Origin: Rhodospirillales bacterium
GTDB taxonomy: Bacteria; Pseudomonadota; Alphaproteobacteria; Rhodospirillales; Shumkoniaceae
Direction of reading: 5' to 3'
Assembly: GCA_018432935.1 (NCBI GenBank)
Contig: JAHDSF010000012.1
Span: 62,001-126,000 of the forward strand
DNA: 64,000 nucleotides
Part shown: positions 1-9,923 of the stretch, piece by piece
Layout of the letters: every line of letters begins with the position of its first letter
Position numbering within the stretch: position 1 is the first letter of the stretch
Notes under the pieces: generated by a model
Databases searched by the model: none
The model's input: only the letters and a program-made list of their open reading frames with translations
What the model was told of the DNA's origin: nothing
Translations under genes and position numbers: made by a program

Positions 1-57
1 GAGCAGCCCGCCCACGGCAACCACGACGGCAACGGCGTACAGCAAAGCCTTCTTCAT
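1..57 (-). CDS. Start of an exported protein, cut by window edge
   Basis: Only the first 19 codons lie in the window. They begin with ATG (complement of 55-57) and encode Met-Lys-Lys followed by a run of Ala, Leu and Val, which is the start of a signal peptide or N-terminal membrane anchor. The start is well supported by a strong Shine-Dalgarno GGAGGAG eight bases upstream and by a consensus -10 box further upstream. The mature protein is outside the window, so no function can be given. Confidence 0.7.
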   Translation of the reverse strand, partial: MKKALLYAVAVVVAVGGLL

Positions 58-114
58 CGGTACTCCTCCATGACAAGCTCCGGCATAGGCGAAAGGGACC
101 GATGAGATTAACAT

Positions 115-143
115 ATTATACTATTCTCTCATAATGCCTTGAC
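115..143 (-). promoter_or_regulatory. Putative sigma-70 type promoter for the gene at 1-57
   Basis: On the minus strand a perfect TATAAT lies at 115-120, preceded after a 17-base spacer by GTCAAG (138-143), a poor -35 match. It sits in a short AT-rich patch (about 105-140) that stands out in GC-rich DNA, and about 60 bases from the start codon at 57. The -10 is good; the -35 is weak and may not matter. Confidence 0.5.
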
Positions 144-196
144 AGGACGACGGGTGCCACCCGAACGCCTATTCAGTTAGGCTGACGCTGCACCCC

Positions 197-2500
197 TTAT
201 GACGTCCGCGTCCGGTACGCCGGGAATACGACCCGCACCTGGGTGCCCGCGCCGACCCTGCTTTCGATCTCCAGGCGGGCCCCGTGCAGTTCCGCCAGTC
301 GTCTGCTCAGGGGCAGTCCGAGGCCGGCCCCCTCCCGGGTCCGCGTCAACGGATCCTCGATCTGGCCGAACACCGACATCGCCAGCTCCAGCTTGTCCTC
401 GGCGATGCCGATCCCGGTATCGACGACCTCGAGCACGATACGGCCCAACGGGTCGAGACGGCCGCGCACCGTCACCTCTCCTCCCGCGTGGGTGAACTTG
501 AGCGCGTTGGACAGCAGGTTGGCGAGGATCTGCCGCACCCGCTGCGCATCGGCGTAGAGCTCCGGCACCGGCCGGGTATCCACCCGCAGCGCAATGCCGC
601 CTTCGCGGGCGCGCTGCTCCAGAGCGGCCGTCACCTCCTGGAGGATTGAGAGGGGGTCGCACCATCCTTCCGACAACGTCATTCGGCCCGCTTCGATGCG
701 CGAGACGTCAAGGATCTCGCTGAGAAGATGGAGCAGTGCCCGGCCAGAGGACAGGACGTCGGTGACATGCTCCCGGTACTTGGCGTGGCCGAGCGGACCG
801 AAGACCTCCTCCCTCATGAGCTCGGTGAAGCCGATGATCGAGTTGAGGGGCGTTCGCAGCTCGTGGCTCATGTTGGCGAGAAACTGGGTCTTGGCGCGGC
901 TCGCCACCTCGGCGGCTTCCTTCGCCAGGCTGAGATCCTGCTCGAACCGCTTGCGGGCGCTGATATCGGTCGCGATGGCACCGATCATGGTCACTCCGCC
1001 CAGAGCATCGAAGATCGGGAACCTGGTGACCAGGGCGGTGATGGTGGTGCCATCGCTGAGCGGCACCTCCTGCTCGTGCTCGAGAGGGGCTCGCGTCAGC
1101 AGGACCTCGCGGTCGACCCTTTCGATCCGCTCCGCCTCGGGCAGCGGATAGATGTCAGAAGCGGTCTTCAGGCCGGTTTTGCCGCCGATCCGCCCGTGCC
1201 AAGCTTCGAAAGTCCGGTTGACCAGGACATAGCGTCCGCACAGGTCCTTGAGATCGACGGCGGCCGGAATGTGGTCGACCAGCGCGCGGAGCAAGGTCTC
1301 GCTGGCGCGCATCGCCTGCTCGATGCGCCTGGTCTCGGTCACATCGGCGATCACGCCGCCGATTCCGAGAAGCTCGCCGCTGCGGCCGCGAATCGGGAAT
1401 TTGACGTCCGAAAAGTGCCGTTGCACGCCGTCGGCACCTTCCCGCCTGAACTCGCCGGACACCATCGGCGCCCCCTGCCGGATCGCGGCATCGCCGAGGC
1501 GCGCGCGTTCCCCCAGGTGAGGCGGGTGCAAATCCTCCGCCGAGCGGCCCATGACGTCGTCGGGGGACAGGTCCCACAACCGGCAGAGCGTCGGATTGGC
1601 CAACACGAACCTGCCCTCGGGATCCTTCAGGAAGATGCCGGTCGGAGAGGCTTCGACGATCGCTCGCAGCCGCGCCTCGCTCTCTTCCAGGGCCGAGCGG
1701 ATCCGGCTGTCGTCGGTGACGTCCTCGAAGATGACCTGCTGAGCCGGCTTGCCGCCCAACAAGAAGCAGCGGCTGTCGACCTTGATCGCGATCGTCCTGC
1801 CGTCGCCGTGCCGATACCGGACCTCGATACGCTCGGCACTGCCCCGGCCGCCGCGCTCGATACCGTCCCTCACGGCCTGCCAGGTCTCCGCCGTCAGGAC
1901 GGTGGAGAGGTCACGGCCGATCATCTCGGCTGCAGAGGCAAGGCCGCAGATGTTGGCCGCCTTCGCGTTGGCAAATGCGACGGCGCCGCCCTGAAGCACG
2001 CAGACCCCGACCGACGCCGTTTCCACCAGGCTGGCGTACAGGCTCTGCCTCTCGCTCAAGGCGCTCTCCTCCGCGAGGCGTTCCGTGATGTCGGTCGAAA
2101 TCCCCCGGTAGCCGATGAACCTGCCCGCAGCATCGAAGCGGGGATTGGCGCTGACACGCAGCCACCGTACCGCCCCTGCGGAATCCCTCATGGCGGTGAT
2201 CGCGTCGCGGAACGGCAGATGCCGCTCGATCGCCTCCCGGCACACGGCGAGGCCGCTTTCGCAGAGGTCGGCCGCCAGCAGCGAAAGGACCGGCCGGCCG
2301 AGGCACGCCGTCGCCGCCAGGCCGACCGCCCGCTCGAAACCGTCGGAGAGGTACGCCAGGACCCCGTCCGCATCCTGCTCGAAGAGCCAGTCGGCGGCAC
2401 ACTCGACGAAGTCGCGGTAGGCCGTGGGGTCCGGATCCGCTCCCGCCTTCAGGTCCGGCGGCGTAGTTGCATGATCAGGAAACGCGGTCCGCGATGGCAC
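197..2500 (-). CDS. Cytoplasmic multi-PAS sensor histidine kinase
   Basis: A 767-residue protein with four PAS-like domains in tandem (about residues 28-140, 150-265, 275-395 and 400-520), several ending in the usual DITER/DVTE-type linker. These are followed by a HisKA dimerisation domain with the phospho-acceptor motif MSHELRTPLNSIIGF near residue 545 and a HATPase domain (N box LLSNALKF, G boxes DTGIGI and GAGLGLPLS). No signal peptide or membrane segment is seen, so it probably senses a cytosolic cue such as redox state or a small ligand. No receiver domain or adjacent response regulator is present, making it an orphan kinase. The chosen start is GTG at 2500, with no clear ribosome binding site, so the N terminus is uncertain. 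Confidence 0.9.
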   Translation of the reverse strand: MPSRTAFPDHATTPPDLKAGADPDPTAYRDFVECAADWLFEQDADGVLAYLSDGFERAVGLAATACLGRPVLSLLAADLCESGLAVCREAIERHLPFRDAITAMRDSAGAVRWLRVSANPRFDAAGRFIGYRGISTDITERLAEESALSERQSLYASLVETASVGVCVLQGGAVAFANAKAANICGLASAAEMIGRDLSTVLTAETWQAVRDGIERGGRGSAERIEVRYRHGDGRTIAIKVDSRCFLLGGKPAQQVIFEDVTDDSRIRSALEESEARLRAIVEASPTGIFLKDPEGRFVLANPTLCRLWDLSPDDVMGRSAEDLHPPHLGERARLGDAAIRQGAPMVSGEFRREGADGVQRHFSDVKFPIRGRSGELLGIGGVIADVTETRRIEQAMRASETLLRALVDHIPAAVDLKDLCGRYVLVNRTFEAWHGRIGGKTGLKTASDIYPLPEAERIERVDREVLLTRAPLEHEQEVPLSDGTTITALVTRFPIFDALGGVTMIGAIATDISARKRFEQDLSLAKEAAEVASRAKTQFLANMSHELRTPLNSIIGFTELMREEVFGPLGHAKYREHVTDVLSSGRALLHLLSEILDVSRIEAGRMTLSEGWCDPLSILQEVTAALEQRAREGGIALRVDTRPVPELYADAQRVRQILANLLSNALKFTHAGGEVTVRGRLDPLGRIVLEVVDTGIGIAEDKLELAMSVFGQIEDPLTRTREGAGLGLPLSRRLAELHGARLEIESRVGAGTQVRVVFPAYRTRTS

Positions 2501-2971
2501 TTTCGGCGACTACCTACAGGAGCTTTGATGGTCTCGAACTGTGTATCGGCAATGAGGCCTTGGTGCAAGGTCCCCGCGTTACGATGGGATACAAGGATGG
2601 CCGTATAGGAAGCATCCTGCAAGTAATCACCAACCGGAGGTCTGTAGATCTCGTCGTATTCAACCATGTGTACTCTTTGGCCGATTGCCACAGAAGGGCG
2701 AATGATTGTTCCCACGGCAAGCATGAGTAGAACCTGAGCGTCCCGGAAATTGGACGGCGCCTCCGCGGGTGGCATGCCCCCGTTTGCCGGGAAGCACTAT
2801 CCCATTGTCGGGTCACCCCCGCGGAAAACGAGAGTACGCGTCGGGGAGGTGGCGGCAGGTAGCCAATTTTCCCGCCGATTCTACCAACAAGTGGCCCTGA
2901 CAGGCGGCGCCACGGCGACCATGTCAGCAGCAGCTTACCACCATCACGACAGGCACCGAGGGACGCGGCAC
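2501..2971. other. 470-base gap with two competing small low-GC ORFs
   Basis: This stretch lies between the divergent histidine kinase and inositol-phosphate synthase genes and must hold their promoters. Its first 230 bases are less GC-rich than the surroundings. Two overlapping reading frames look partly protein-like: plus strand 2494-2730 (78 codons from ATG, beginning MALSATTYRSF) and minus strand 2449-2724 (91 codons, beginning MLAVGTIIRPSV, with a modest AGG ribosome site). Third-position G+C is only about 60% and 54% respectively, unlike the genes around, so neither can be called with confidence. From 2750 to 2971 I see no gene and no convincing terminator. Confidence 0.35.
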
Positions 2972-4069
<1,098 letters not shown>

Positions 4070-4071
4070 AG

Positions 4072-4671
4072 ATGGCGGTTACCCTGCTGCTGGTCCGGCA
4101 TGCCGAGCACGAGCTGCTGGGAAAGGTGCTGACGGGGCGCATGGGCGGGGTCCGCCTCGGAGCGCGCGGCCGCGACCAGGCGGCGCGGCTCGCCCGCCGG
4201 CTTGCTGCGACAGAGGCCCGAGCGGTATGGAGCAGCCCGCGGGAGCGCACCCGGGAGACCGCCGCACCGATCGCCGAAGCGCTCGGGGTCGTCCCGCGGG
4301 ACGACGAGGCGCTGGACGAGATCGACTTCGGCGCCTGGACGGGTCGCAGCTTCGCGGAACTGGAGAACGACGAGACGTGGCGGTCCTGGAACGCCGAACG
4401 CGGCCGCGCCCGGGCGCCGGGCGGCGAGACCATGGCCGAGGCACAGGCCCGCATCGTCACCCGCTTGGCCGGCGAGGCGGAGACGTCCGACCGACGTCCG
4501 GTGGTGCTGGTCAGCCATGGGGACCTCATCAAGGCCGCGGTCCTGCACGTGCTGGGCGCGCCGCTGCAATCCGTCCACACCTTCGACATCGATCCGGCCA
4601 GCGTCACCACCCTCGTCTTCGGCACCTGGGGAGGAAAGGTGATCGGGCTCAACGAGCGGATTGTCCCGTGA
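4072..4671 (+). CDS. Histidine phosphatase superfamily protein
   Basis: A 199-residue phosphoglycerate-mutase-like (branch 1) phosphatase. The catalytic motif reads LLVRHAEH (His10, with Arg9), so the usual RHG/RHGE is RHAE; Arg57 in SSPRERTRET, the acid Glu83 in DEIDFG and the second histidine His149 in VSHGD are all present, so the active site is complete. It starts 2 bases after the inositol-phosphate synthase stop, and its TGA overlaps the GTG of the glycosyltransferase gene. An obvious hypothesis is dephosphorylation of inositol phosphate or of a sugar phosphate in the same pathway, but this superfamily is too broad for the substrate to be read from sequence. Confidence 0.88.
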   Translation: MAVTLLLVRHAEHELLGKVLTGRMGGVRLGARGRDQAARLARRLAATEARAVWSSPRERTRETAAPIAEALGVVPRDDEALDEIDFGAWTGRSFAELENDETWRSWNAERGRARAPGGETMAEAQARIVTRLAGEAETSDRRPVVLVSHGDLIKAAVLHVLGAPLQSVHTFDIDPASVTTLVFGTWGGKVIGLNERIVP

Positions 4672-5753
4672 AGATCGTCGTCTTCGGGCTCACGGTTTCC
4701 TCGTCCTGGGGCAACGGGCACGCCACCCTGTGGCGCGGGCTATGCCGGGCCCTCGGCGCATTGGGGCACCGCGTGGTGTTCTTCGAGAAGGACGTTCCCT
4801 ACTACGCCCAGACCCGCGATCTCCTTGCAGTGCCGGGGGCCGAGCTCGTGCTGTACCCCGAATGGGGAGCGGTGCGCGACCGCGCGACAGCCGAGATTGC
4901 CGACGCCGACGCCGGAATGACGACCTCCTACTGCCCCGATGGCGCCGCCGCCGCCGAGCTTCTGTTCGAGAGCGGTCGCACCTTTCCGGTCTTCTATGAT
5001 CTCGACACCCCGGTGACGCTCGCGCGCTTGGCGGAAGGCGGCAGCCTGCCGTACCTGCCCGCACGCGGCTTGCGCGATTTCGGGCTGGTGCTCAGCTACA
5101 CCGGGGGGCCCGCGCTGGCCGCCCTGCGTGATCGTCTGGGCGCGCGGCAGGTTGCCCCGCTCTACGGCCATGCCGATCCGGAGGTGTACCGGCCGGGGCT
5201 GCCGGTAGACCGTTACCGGGCCGACCTTTCGTACCTGGGCACCTATGCAGCCGACCGCCAACGCAGGCTTGAGGAGCTGTTCGTCGCCCCGGCGGCTCGG
5301 CGGCCGCGGCAGCGTTTCCTGATCGGCGGCGCCCAGTACCCGACCGACTTCCCGTGGACCCCCAACATCTGCTTCGTGCGCCACCTGCCCCCCGACGAGC
5401 ACGCCCCGTTCTACGCCTCGTCCCGGCTGACCCTGAACGTAACCCGGCGCGACATGGCGGCGATGGGCTGGTGCCCTTCGGGCCGGCTGTTCGAGGCGGC
5501 GGCCTGCGGCGCCGCCATCCTCTCCGACCAGTGGCCGGGCCTGGAGCAGTTCTTCATGCCGGGGCGGGAAATCCTCACCGCGGCCACCACCGGGGACGTC
5601 CTGGCGGCGCTCGACCGCGACGACGCCGAGCTGTCGCGCATCGCCGCCGCCGGACGCGAGCGGCTGCTCGCCGAGCACACCTCGCACCACCGCGCGGCCG
5701 AGCTCGTCACCCTCATCGCCGCGGCCATGTCCCACCAGCGAGCGGAGGCCTGA
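4668..5753 (+). CDS. CgeB-like family glycosyltransferase
   Basis: A 361-residue GT-B type glycosyltransferase. The N-terminal Rossmann half starts VKIVVFGLTVSSSWGNGHA. The C-terminal half has the CgeB/Glycos_transf_1_2 signature: CFVRHLPPDEHAPFYASS, then LNVTRRDMAAMGWCPSGR and LFEAAACGAAILSD, with a donor-binding glutamate region. The GTG start at 4668 overlaps the preceding TGA (GTGA), and the frame is open upstream, so the start rests on this overlap and on the conserved N terminus. Related proteins often occur beside the nucleotidyltransferase-methyltransferase found next here. It probably acts at the cytoplasmic face on a surface glycan; donor and acceptor are unknown. Confidence 0.85.
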   Translation: MKIVVFGLTVSSSWGNGHATLWRGLCRALGALGHRVVFFEKDVPYYAQTRDLLAVPGAELVLYPEWGAVRDRATAEIADADAGMTTSYCPDGAAAAELLFESGRTFPVFYDLDTPVTLARLAEGGSLPYLPARGLRDFGLVLSYTGGPALAALRDRLGARQVAPLYGHADPEVYRPGLPVDRYRADLSYLGTYAADRQRRLEELFVAPAARRPRQRFLIGGAQYPTDFPWTPNICFVRHLPPDEHAPFYASSRLTLNVTRRDMAAMGWCPSGRLFEAAACGAAILSDQWPGLEQFFMPGREILTAATTGDVLAALDRDDAELSRIAAAGRERLLAEHTSHHRAAELVTLIAAAMSHQRAEA

Positions 5754-5755
5754 GG

Positions 5756-7279
5756 ATGTGGGGAATCGTGCCTGCGGCGGGTCGCGGCAGCCGGATCCAG
5801 CCCCTCGGCTTTTCGAAAGAGCTGCTGCCGGTAGGAAGCCGCACCGAGGAGGACCAGGACCGCCCGTGTGCGGTCAGCGAATACCTGGTCGAGCGGATGA
5901 TCCGCGGCGGCGCCGACAAGATCTGCTTCGTCATCTCGCCCGGCAAGTCGGACATCGTCGAATACTTCGGCGGCGCCTGCGGCACCGCCTCGGTGGCCTA
6001 CGTCGTGCAGCCCGAGCCGGTCGGCCTGTGCGACGCCATCTTCCGTGCCCTGCCGCTGATCCCGCGGGACGAGCCGGTTCTGGTGGGCCTGCCGGACACC
6101 GTCTGGTTTCCCGAGGATGGCCTGGCCGACCTGCCCGACCGGTTCTCCTTCCTGCTGTTCCCGGTCGACCGTCCCGAGTTGTTCGATGCCGTGGTCCTGG
6201 ACGGCGACCGGGTGACGCAGGTCCAGGTCAAGACGCCGGGCGCCTCCTCGAACTGGATCTGGGGCGCCTTCAAGATGCCGGGTCCGGTGCTCCGCGAGCT
6301 CCACGAGCTCTGGCTGCAGAGAGACCGCCGCGACGAGTACGTCGGCACCCTGGTCAATGCCTACCTCGCGGCCGGGGGCGAGGCGGTCGGCATCAAGGCG
6401 GGAGACTCGTATGTCGACGTCGGCACCCTGCACGGCTACCGCGCCGCGATCGGGCTGTTGCAGCAGGCCAAACCGACGGCGATCGAACCGATCCGGCGGC
6501 CGGCTCCGCAGCTGGAGCCGGCGATAGTCGAGGCCGAGCGCATCCGCGACCGCGCCCGCCGGCTCGGCCCGTGGTTCCACAACCTCGACCTGAACGGGGT
6601 GAAGACCGCACCCGACCACTTCCTCGGCGATTACCCGGCGGTGAAGTGGCAGCATTTCCGCGAGGCGATCCCGGCCGATCTGTCCGGCAAGTCGGTGCTA
6701 GATATCGGCTGCAACGGCGGCTTCTACTCGATCGAGATGAAGCGGCGCGGGGCGGCGCGCGTGCTGGGCATCGATTTCGACGACGCGTATCTGGAGCAGG
6801 CCCGTTTCGCCGCCGAGGTCACCGGCCAGGAGATCGAGTTCCGCCACCTCTCGGTCTACGACGTCGCCGCCCTCGGCGAGCGCTTCGACATCGTCCTGTT
6901 CATGGGCGTGCTCTATCACCTGCGGCATCCGCTGCTGGCTCTCGACCTGATCCGCGAGCACGTCGTGCGCGAGCTGTTCGTGTTCCAGTCGATGCAGCGC
7001 GGTTCCGCCGAGGTGGAGCCGGTGCCGCCGGACTGCGGCTTCTGGCAGACCGAACTGTTCGACCGCCCCGGCTTTCCCAAGCTGCACTTCGTCGAGCACC
7101 GGCTCGCCGACGATCCCACCAACTGGTGGATCCCGAACCGCGCCTGCACCGAGGCGATGTTGCGCAGCGCCGGGTTCGAGATCCTCACCCACCCCGAGGA
7201 CGAGGTCTACGTCTGTCGCCCGGCCGCCGGCCACGGCGGAGGCGAGGCCGTCTATCCCGTGAAAGGAAGGTCCGCATGA
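5756..7279 (+). CDS. Sugar nucleotidyltransferase fused to SAM methyltransferase
   Basis: A 507-residue two-domain protein. Residues 1-240 form a nucleotidyltransferase domain with the NTP loop GIVPAAGRGSRIQPL (3-17), KELLPVG (21-27), a G-L-P-D metal motif (111-114) and VDVGTLHGY near 220-228, as in glucose-1-phosphate nucleotidyltransferases. Residues 265-490 form a class I methyltransferase with motif I VLDIGCNGGFYS (314-325) and motif II acid Asp340; it resembles the CmoB-like/TIGR04290 group. The ATG at 5756 follows the previous stop by 2 bases with a GGAGG site. Coupling NDP-sugar synthesis to methylation in one chain suggests one pathway, perhaps a methylated surface sugar; this is inference. 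Its stop overlaps the next ATG. Confidence 0.85.
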   Translation: MWGIVPAAGRGSRIQPLGFSKELLPVGSRTEEDQDRPCAVSEYLVERMIRGGADKICFVISPGKSDIVEYFGGACGTASVAYVVQPEPVGLCDAIFRALPLIPRDEPVLVGLPDTVWFPEDGLADLPDRFSFLLFPVDRPELFDAVVLDGDRVTQVQVKTPGASSNWIWGAFKMPGPVLRELHELWLQRDRRDEYVGTLVNAYLAAGGEAVGIKAGDSYVDVGTLHGYRAAIGLLQQAKPTAIEPIRRPAPQLEPAIVEAERIRDRARRLGPWFHNLDLNGVKTAPDHFLGDYPAVKWQHFREAIPADLSGKSVLDIGCNGGFYSIEMKRRGAARVLGIDFDDAYLEQARFAAEVTGQEIEFRHLSVYDVAALGERFDIVLFMGVLYHLRHPLLALDLIREHVVRELFVFQSMQRGSAEVEPVPPDCGFWQTELFDRPGFPKLHFVEHRLADDPTNWWIPNRACTEAMLRSAGFEILTHPEDEVYVCRPAAGHGGGEAVYPVKGRSA

Positions 7280-8202
7280 TCGAAGCGGCGATGATCTGGA
7301 ACGAGCCCAACAACAAGTCCCACTGGGACCTCGAGCTTGATCCCGAGTTCGCGCTGTTCGCCGAGACCTGCATTGCGGCCGGCAAGGCGATCGGCAGCGC
7401 CGCGCCCGGCCTGCCGCGGGCGCTCGGCGGCATGTCTCCGATCGATCCGTTGTTCGTCGCCAACATGATCGGTCGCGGCGTGCTCGACCACGTTGACGTG
7501 GTGGCGGTGCACGGCTTCCCGCTCGACTGGAACCTGTGGCAGATCCAGGAGTGGCCGGCCAAGCTGGACGAGATCCGCACCGTGACCGCGTTGCCGATCT
7601 GGGTTTCCGAGGTCGGCGTTTCCAGCTTCGGCGCCGAGGAGGTCCAGGCCTGGGGACTCGACCGCACCGCCGAGCTGCTCGCGGGCCGCTCGCCGCGGAT
7701 CCACTGGTACAGCCTGTACGACCTGCCGCAGTCGTGGGGCGCCACCACCCGCCACAAGGAGGCGGAAGGCTCGTCCTACTACCGCCACTTCTACATGGGC
7801 CTGCTGCGCGAGGACGGCTCGCGCAAGCCGGCGTTCGAGAGGTTCGGGCGCCACACCCCGGAGATCGGCATCTGCCAGTGGTTCCACTTCGAGGACCCGC
7901 GGTTGGACGACGCGATCCGCTGGATGCGGCGACTGGGCGTGCGCTATCTGCGCACCGGCCTTTCGTGGGCGGACTACTACCGCCCCAACGCGATCGACTG
8001 GTTCGACCGCCAGATGGACGCACTGGCCGAGTTCGACGTCACCGTCACCTTCTGCTTCACCCCCGAGCATCGCGGCATCGCGCCCCACCACACCAGCCCG
8101 CCGATCGACAACGCGGAGTTCGGCGACTTCTGCGCTGCCATGCTGGACCGCTACGCAAGCCGGACCGGGATGGCGAAGCACTCGATGGCGGTCGCGGAGT
8201 GA
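7276..8202 (+). CDS. Glycosidase-like TIM-barrel protein with permuted motif order
   Basis: A 308-residue protein resembling GH39-type beta-xylosidases. The acid/base-like motif MIWNEPNNKSHW lies at residues 6-17 (Glu10) and the nucleophile-like IWVSEVGVSSFG at 108-119 (Glu112), followed by HWYSLYD at 143-149. The part that would normally precede the NEP motif in a (beta/alpha)8 barrel, namely DDAIRWMRRLGVRYLRTGLSW and FDVTVTFCFTPEHRG, instead lies at residues 211-267. The barrel therefore looks circularly permuted. No signal peptide is present, which is odd for a secreted glycosidase. The ATG overlaps the previous TGA (ATGA). It may process a glycan intermediate or act as a glycan-binding regulator; activity is unproven. 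Confidence 0.75.
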   Translation: MIEAAMIWNEPNNKSHWDLELDPEFALFAETCIAAGKAIGSAAPGLPRALGGMSPIDPLFVANMIGRGVLDHVDVVAVHGFPLDWNLWQIQEWPAKLDEIRTVTALPIWVSEVGVSSFGAEEVQAWGLDRTAELLAGRSPRIHWYSLYDLPQSWGATTRHKEAEGSSYYRHFYMGLLREDGSRKPAFERFGRHTPEIGICQWFHFEDPRLDDAIRWMRRLGVRYLRTGLSWADYYRPNAIDWFDRQMDALAEFDVTVTFCFTPEHRGIAPHHTSPPIDNAEFGDFCAAMLDRYASRTGMAKHSMAVAE

Positions 8203-8217
8203 CCGTCTCGCCCGGAC

Positions 8218-8400
8218 ATGAGCCTCGCCATCCTCAACGTCGCCTATCCCTTGGCCCCCGTCGCGTCCGACACGGCGGGAGGGGCCGAGCAGATGGTGCG
8301 GATGCTGGATGGCGCCCTCTGCCGCGCCGGCCATGAATCGCTGGTGATCACCTGCGCCGGCTCGTCGGTGGCGGGAAGCGTTCGCTTCGAAAGCCGGGGC
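8218..8400 (+). pseudogene. 5' remnant of a glycosyltransferase gene
   Basis: About 58 codons from ATG 8218 read as the N terminus of a family 4 glycosyltransferase: MSLAILNVAYPLAPV, then a glycine-rich GGAEQMV, then GHESLVITCAGSS. After about 8390-8400 the similarity stops; the frame runs on only to a TGA at 8473-8475 through sequence that is meaningful in another frame (the methyltransferase remnant). The first 15 bases after the glycosidase stop hold no clear ribosome site. It is read as what remains of a full glycosyltransferase of the cluster after an internal deletion. Confidence 0.7.
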
Positions 8401-8666
8401 GTATCGACTCGTTCCCCTATCTGGTGGACGCCGGTCTGGCGGCCGCCCACGTCGCCGAGTCGTCCCGGGTGCTGAAACCCGGAGGAACGCTGCTGGTGAT
8501 GAACTGGTCCTACCGGGGCGACGAAGCGGCCGACCGCGCCGAAGCAGCCGTTGCCGGCGGCGCTGCCGGGCTTGTCGTGGCGGCGCCGGAAAAACCGGGC
8601 TTGCGCGCCTGGGACGGTCGGATCTATCGCCTGGACAAGATCGGGCAGTCGGATCGGGAGGTCTGA
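8400..8666 (+). pseudogene. 3' remnant of a SAM-dependent methyltransferase gene
   Basis: In the frame starting at 8400 the translation reads RIDSFPYLVDAGLA, then HVAESSRVLKPGGTLLVMNW and further residues to the TGA at 8664-8666. The SSRVLKPGGTLLVMN block is the standard C-terminal strand motif of class I methyltransferases, but motif I and the whole SAM-binding half are missing. An ATG-less piece such as this, starting next to the point where the glycosyltransferase fragment ends and in another frame, is best explained by a deletion joining two genes. deoB follows after 3 bases. Confidence 0.7.
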
Positions 8667-8669
8667 GAG

Positions 8670-9923
8670 ATGGCACGTGCGTTCCTCGTCGTTCTCGACT
8701 CGGTGGGCATCGGGGGCGCGCCCGACGCCGCCGCGTTCGGCGACCTCGGGGCCGATACCGTAGGCCATATTGCCGACGCCTGCGCCCAGGGCACAGCCGA
8801 CGTGCCCGGCTTGCGGGCCGGAGCGCTGAAGCTGCCCAACCTCGTGGGCCTCGGCCTCGGCGAGGCCTGCCGACTGGCGACCGGCCGAGTGCCTCCGGGC
8901 CTGGAATGCCCCGCCCCCCGCGCCGCCTTCGGCTGCGCGCGCGAGATCTCGTGCGGCAAGGACACCCCGTCCGGGCATTGGGAGCTGGCCGGGGTGCCGG
9001 TCAACTTCGACTGGGGCTATTTCCCGAGGACGCAGCCGTGCTTCCCCGCGGAACTGATCGAGTCCCTCTGCGACGAGGCGGCGCTGCCCGGCATCCTCGG
9101 CGATTGTCATGCTTCGGGGACCGAGATCATAGCCCGACTCGGCGCGGAGCACCTGAGAACCGGCAAGCCGATCTGCTACACCTCGGCCGACAGCGTGTTC
9201 CAGATCGCGGCCCACGAGGAATCGTTCGGCCTGGAGCGGCTGTACCGGGTCTGCGCCGTCGCCCGTCGCCTGGTCGAGCCGCTGCGAATCGGTCGGGTCA
9301 TTGCACGTCCTTTCATCGGCAGCACCGGGGATGGATTCGCACGCACCGCGAATCGTCGCGACCTCAGCGTGCCGCCGCCCGCCCCCACCCTGCTGGCGGT
9401 GGCCGAATCGGCGGGGCGGGAGGTGATCTCGGTCGGCAAGATCGGCGACATCTTCGCCCACATCGGCACCGGCAGCGTGCGCAAGGGCAAGACCACGGCC
9501 GAATTGGTCCAGCGTACGGTCGAGGGGATAGGGGAGCTGGCGGACGGAGGCCTCCTGGTCGCCAACTATGTCGACTTCGATTCGCTCTACGGCCACCGCC
9601 GCGACGTCGCCGGCTATGCCGCCGCCCTCGAGGAGATGGACGCCCTGATCCCTGCCCTGACCGCCGGCCTGCGCCGGCACGATCTCCTGATCCTCACCGC
9701 CGACCACGGCTGCGACCCGACCTGGGACGGAACCGACCATACCCGCGAGCAGGTGCCGGTGCTGGCGTGCGGCGCCCGGCCGGGCCCGATCGGCGCCCGG
9801 GCGACATTCGCCGACGTCGGTGCGACCCTCGCGTCTTGGCTCGGATTGCCCCTCCCGAAGGCGGGCACCCCCTTCACGGAACCGCGAATCGAGAGCCCGA
9901 TTCGCGGCCTCAGCAGGTCTTGA
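8670..9923 (+). CDS. deoB: Phosphopentomutase
   Basis: Interconverts (deoxy)ribose 1-phosphate and 5-phosphate, linking nucleoside breakdown to the pentose phosphate pathway. At 417 residues it has the full alkaline-phosphatase-superfamily fold of DeoB: the metal motif VVLDSVGIG (residues 7-15), the phosphothreonine motif [11 protein letters not shown] near 95, KIGDIF and the metal-binding [16 protein letters not shown] near residues 343-358. The start at 8670 has GGGAGG about 10 bases upstream. No other deo genes adjoin it. Its last 14 bases overlap the convergent RlpA-like gene. Confidence 0.95.
   Translation: MARAFLVVLDSVGIGGAPDAAAFGDLGADTVGHIADACAQGTADVPGLRAGALKLPNLVGLGLGEACRLATGRVPPGLECPAPRAAFGCAREISCGKDTPSGHWELAGVPVNFDWGYFPRTQPCFPAELIESLCDEAALPGILGDCHASGTEIIARLGAEHLRTGKPICYTSADSVFQIAAHEESFGLERLYRVCAVARRLVEPLRIGRVIARPFIGSTGDGFARTANRRDLSVPPPAPTLLAVAESAGREVISVGKIGDIFAHIGTGSVRKGKTTAELVQRTVEGIGELADGGLLVANYVDFDSLYGHRRDVAGYAAALEEMDALIPALTAGLRRHDLLILTADHGCDPTWDGTDHTREQVPVLACGARPGPIGARATFADVGATLASWLGLPLPKAGTPFTEPRIESPIRGLSRS

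Noticed and set aside
728-2608. Long plus-strand reading frame (626 codons)
   Set aside because: It runs opposite the PAS-rich kinase, has the repetitive Gly/Asp/Arg/Pro composition of an antisense frame, and carries no motif.
8218-8475. An intact 85-codon gene
   Set aside because: The first 58 codons match a glycosyltransferase start, but the rest is the methyltransferase remnant read in the wrong frame.
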